64,000 bases of DNA from Sulfurovum sp. NBC37-1 (lineage in GTDB: Bacteria > Campylobacterota > Campylobacteria > Campylobacterales > Sulfurovaceae). The notes beneath the pieces were generated by a model. The model saw nothing but the letters and a program-made list of their open reading frames with translations, was not told where the DNA came from and ran no database searches. This document shows positions 61,300 through 64,000 of this stretch, piece by piece. Positions within the stretch are counted from its first letter, which is position 1. Each line of letters opens with the position of its first letter. The stretch is taken from assembly GCF_000010345.1 (NCBI RefSeq), contig NC_009663.1, forward strand, positions 1,922,001-1,986,000, given 5' to 3'. A program made the translations under genes and the position numbers.

Positions 61300-61770
61300 T
61301 TATTTTTCTAATGATCCGTAAAGATTGATAAGCTCGATCAGTCCTGCCATCGCTTCAGCACCCTTGTTGCCAGCTTTGGTTCCAGCTCTTTCGATCGCCT
61401 GTTCAATACTGTCAACGGTCAGTACACCAAAGGTCGCCGGCTTCCCATACTTGAGCGTGACGTTGGCCACGCCTTTTGTCGCTTCTGCTGAAACATAGTC
61501 GAAATGCGGTGTTGCACCTCTGATCACGGCACCAAGACAGCATACGGCATCGTATTTCCCTGATGCCAGAGCTTTGTCCAGAGCGAACGGGATTTCGAAA
61601 GCACCCGGTACGAGGATCAGGTCAAGCTCTTCAGGGTTCCCGCCGTGTCTTGCATAGGCATCTTTTGCCCCCTCCACCAGTCTGTCTGTAATGAAGTGGT
61701 TGAACCTTGCATTGATAATCGCTACTTTTTTACTTTTGTCTACGGAAAGATTTCCTTCTACTATTTTCAT
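61300..61770 (-). CDS. ribH: 6,7-dimethyl-8-ribityllumazine synthase
   Basis: 156 residues with [48 protein letters not shown] and [15 protein letters not shown], the four loops of the RibH active site including the catalytic His in TPHFD. It makes lumazine for riboflavin. AAAGAAGGACAA precedes the ATG. Confidence 0.97.
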   Translation of the reverse strand: MKIVEGNLSVDKSKKVAIINARFNHFITDRLVEGAKDAYARHGGNPEELDLILVPGAFEIPFALDKALASGKYDAVCCLGAVIRGATPHFDYVSAEATKGVANVTLKYGKPATFGVLTVDSIEQAIERAGTKAGNKGAEAMAGLIELINLYGSLEK

Positions 61771-61793
61771 TTTTGTCCTTCTTTAAATTTATT

Positions 61794-61871
61794 TTGGAAT
61801 CGGAGACTTTAGTCCCGAACTTCCGAGGCTGAAGCCGTTGGTTCCAATTTTTTCAATGGTCGGCTAAAGCC
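61794..61871. repeat. Palindrome cluster, GGAGACTTTAGTCCC / GGCTAAAGCC type
   Basis: Between kdsA and ribH: an outer TTGGAA/TTCCAA pair (61794-61847) encloses GGAGACTTTAGTCCC and GGCTGAAGCC, and GGCTAAAGCC follows at 61862. The 15-mer is the exact reverse complement of 31478-31492. Confidence 0.65.
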
Positions 61872-61881
61872 AACGCTACAG

Positions 61882-62682
61882 TTATTCTACGATACTTCGT
61901 ATGGCATCAATCTGCTCGATCAACCCGTCAAGTTTTTGCAATTCTATCATATTCGGGCCGTCACTCAAAGCGATGCTTGGATCAAAGTGGGTCTCAAAGA
62001 AAAAACCGTCCACACCGACTGCTGCGGCCGCACGTGAAAGATATGGCACAAAAGAACTGTCTCCTCCACTGCTTGCTCCGCCTGATGCAGGCATCTGTAC
62101 CGAGTGTGTCGCATCGAAGATCACTGGTGCAAACTGACGCATAGTGACCAATCCGCGCATATCGACCACCAGGTTCCCGTACCCGAAGCTCGAGCCGCGT
62201 TCTGTCAGCCAGACATTGTATTTCTCGGCATTTTCGTAATTCACCTTACCGTCAAACCCTCTGGTTTTAAGTACTTTGGCTACAGAGTGTTCCATAGCCG
62301 CCGGTGCAAGGAACTGCCCCTTTTTGATGTTCACTACAGCAGAGGTCTTTGCCGCGGCTACCAGCAGGTCTGTCTGGCGGGAAAGGAATGCCGGTATCTG
62401 CAAAACATCCGCCACTTCAGCCACCGCTGCGGGCTGTGTATAGTCATGCACATCGGTCAGTATCTTGTAACCGAACTGCTCTTTGACCTCCTGCAGCATT
62501 TTGAGGCCTTCTTCCAGGCCGGGGCCTCTGAAACTGTCCAGACTGGTACGGTTAGCCTTGTCAAAACTCGCTTTGAAGTAGAAATCCTTGGTACAGTCAT
62601 CATCATATTTCCCCAGTGACTCGGCTATACGCATTACATTCTCACGGCTTTCAAGGACACAGGGTCCGGCGATCAGTATCAT
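61882..62682 (-). CDS. kdsA: 3-deoxy-8-phosphooctulonate synthase
   Basis: 266 residues: [59 protein letters not shown] and [10 protein letters not shown] are all KdsA signatures. It condenses PEP with arabinose 5-phosphate for the KDO of LPS. It stands at the head of the kdsA, ribH, nusB, mqnC run. lptD at 22 kb belongs to the same pathway. Confidence 0.97.
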   Translation of the reverse strand: MILIAGPCVLESRENVMRIAESLGKYDDDCTKDFYFKASFDKANRTSLDSFRGPGLEEGLKMLQEVKEQFGYKILTDVHDYTQPAAVAEVADVLQIPAFLSRQTDLLVAAAKTSAVVNIKKGQFLAPAAMEHSVAKVLKTRGFDGKVNYENAEKYNVWLTERGSSFGYGNLVVDMRGLVTMRQFAPVIFDATHSVQMPASGGASSGGDSSFVPYLSRAAAAVGVDGFFFETHFDPSIALSDGPNMIELQKLDGLIEQIDAIRSIVE

Positions 62683-62700
62683 ATCAACTCCATTCTTTGC

Positions 62701-63603
62701 TTACGGTTTCTCTTTGACCAACGCGACCATCAGCCCTGAGACAATAACCAGGATTATACCCAAAATTGTCCAAAAATCAGGAATGGGGTCCCCAAGCAGT
62801 GTCCCTATGATCAGAGCGAAGACGATATTGCTGTAGGAGATGGTCCCTACGATCCCCGCTTTGGTCAGTTCATAGGCTTTGGTCATCAGAAGTTGAGACA
62901 TCGTGGCGAAAATACCCACGGCGGTCACATAAAGCCATGCTATTCCTTCGGGCATCACGAACTTTGCGAACATCCAGTCGAATCCCTCCGGGACGCTTAC
63001 ATATGGTGTGATGAGCATCAAAAAGAGCGGTGCTATGGTTCCTACGCCCATAAAGGACATGACTATGGCCCGGGTATCGTAATATCTTCGAAGTTCCCTG
63101 ATAGACGTGTATGCCAGGGCCGCACCGATACCCGAAAAGATACCCAGGATATCGTATTTGTCAAAACTGCCTCCCTGTGGCTGTGCGATCAGCACAATAC
63201 CGACGAAGCCGATCACGATCGCGATCATCGCCGGGGGAGGCAGTTTCTCTTTCAGAAAGATATAGGCAAAGATCGCCACGAAGATCGGAGAAGTTTTGTT
63301 GTAGGTCACCGCTTCCCCGAGAGGAATATGCGCCATGATGTAGAAGTATGCCAGCAGTGCGGCAAAGCCCATGGAGCCCCGAAAGATCAGAAGCAGGAAC
63401 TTACCGCCTGTCTGTTTTAACGGCACTTTGTAAATGGAAATCCCGACAAGCACCACACCGAAGATATTTCTGAAAAAAGTCACCTCAACAGGAGGCAGGA
63501 TCTGAGAGACCACTTTGGCGAAGCCACCCATGAAAGCAAACGAGAGTGATGCCAGCAGCATAAAAAGGATACCTCTGTCCATGTTCCTGATGATCTGAGT
63601 CAT
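62701..63603 (-). CDS. EamA/DMT-family transporter
   Basis: 300 residues with ten predicted transmembrane helices in two EamA halves (MLLASLSFAFMGGFAKVVSQILPPVEVTFFRN; ALAYTSIRELRRYYDTRAIVMSFM). Conserved segments are PLGEAVTYNKTSPIFVAIFAYIFLKEKL and its second-half counterpart. DMT proteins export or import small metabolites; no substrate can be assigned. It is 18 nt upstream of kdsA and probably co-transcribed. Confidence 0.9.
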   Translation of the reverse strand: MTQIIRNMDRGILFMLLASLSFAFMGGFAKVVSQILPPVEVTFFRNIFGVVLVGISIYKVPLKQTGGKFLLLIFRGSMGFAALLAYFYIMAHIPLGEAVTYNKTSPIFVAIFAYIFLKEKLPPPAMIAIVIGFVGIVLIAQPQGGSFDKYDILGIFSGIGAALAYTSIRELRRYYDTRAIVMSFMGVGTIAPLFLMLITPYVSVPEGFDWMFAKFVMPEGIAWLYVTAVGIFATMSQLLMTKAYELTKAGIVGTISYSNIVFALIIGTLLGDPIPDFWTILGIILVIVSGLMVALVKEKP

Positions 63604-63694
63604 TTGCGGTCTGCCTTGATTAATTTTTTCGGAAGTTTAGCATAAAAAGGAGCATTCAGTGACATTTCAATCGATTTTGTTTTGAAAGTAGAAG

Positions 63695-64000
63695 TTATTT
63701 GATCCTTTTTGCCACCAAGTCACCATACAATATCAAGTCTTTCAGAACAGCTTTTTGGGCGATCCCGTCTTTGCCGATGGCGATCATTAATTCACCTTTG
63801 TTGCTCTCGAATATCTTCTGGTAAACGATGGCCGTCAAATACCAAAAGTCTCCCTTCCCCAGTGTTTTTTCATAATCAACCTGTCTGTTATCATCAGGAA
63901 TCACTATTTTCACCTTTCCGTTCTGCTTCTCTGCGCCGACCGCACTCAGCTCATAGGTCCCGGCTTTTGCCAGATCCATCTTCTTTGATAAATTGAAATA
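63695..64000 (-). CDS. Unknown protein, C-terminal part (cut by window edge)
   Basis: The frame is open from the window edge to a stop at 63695, giving 101 residues. An internal ATG at 63979 is possible, but the frame has no stop before the edge, so the gene probably begins outside. The sequence has beta-strand character (GTYELSAVGAEKQNGKVKIVIPDD) and then a helical end (LKDLILYGDLVAKRIK). No family is recognised. Confidence 0.6.
   Translation of the reverse strand, partial: YFNLSKKMDLAKAGTYELSAVGAEKQNGKVKIVIPDDNRQVDYEKTLGKGDFWYLTAIVYQKIFESNKGELMIAIGKDGIAQKAVLKDLILYGDLVAKRIK

Overview
The window looks like chromosome of a Campylobacterota (Epsilonproteobacteria) bacterium, most likely a Sulfurovum-like member. 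The grounds are protein resemblance and marker genes: MqnC of the futalosine menaquinone pathway, an ATP synthase c subunit with an N-terminal leader, a Campylobacter-type desulforubrerythrin, HspR-type (HAIR) operators on chaperone genes, prepilins with Ala rather than Gly before the cleavage site, and a short RecG. No rRNA, phage, insertion sequence or CRISPR array was seen. One tRNA, tRNA-Leu(GAG), is present.

Layout. 0-6 kb: an exported protein cut by the left edge, a DUF1538 / PII-like / CBS transporter-and-sensor module, an OmpR/HisKA two-component pair, a small lipoprotein, a chorismate mutase and an outer-membrane barrel. 6-14.4 kb: heat-shock and stress genes (grpE-dnaK behind a promoter with two HAIR sites, dnaJ, rubrerythrin with Fur/PerR boxes), rpsO, an Rrf2 regulator with its own operator, a DHH phosphoesterase and recR. 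14.4-25 kb: HU, tRNA, atpE, an L,D-transpeptidase and a tightly overlapped minus-strand operon purD-RDD-lptD-J domain-phosphoribosyltransferase-pnp. Between purD and hemD lies a structured, gene-free stretch that is a candidate non-coding RNA. 25-36.7 kb: hemD, a metal efflux pump, htpG, sixA, guaA, nhaD, nadB, a DciA-like protein and uvrC.

36.8-42.2 kb is a four-gene signalling operon: PAS protein, a protein with two Hpt-like helices, a NIT-domain hybrid kinase and a CheY-like receiver. After lon and bamD (42.3-45.5 kb) comes a gene-poor stretch with a wrecked MNT/HEPN toxin-antitoxin pair. Then, from 46.3 to 54.7 kb, there is a cyclic-di-GMP-I type riboswitch followed by a 1860-residue MshQ-like secreted protein and four prepilin-like proteins in one operon. 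I regard this as the most interesting system in the window: a second-messenger-controlled surface adhesin with a minor-pilin set that must borrow an assembly machine encoded elsewhere.

54.8-64 kb: hpf, a DUF481 porin-like protein, then a minus-strand run kdsA, ribH, nusB, mqnC, an M16 peptidase homologue and recG. Its spacers are repeatedly occupied by double-palindrome elements with GTAGGGTG...CACCCTAC ends. Other themes are four genes with a -10 box exactly 6 nt before ATG (predicted leaderless mRNAs), heptanucleotide tandem repeats, and several long hairpins in spacers.
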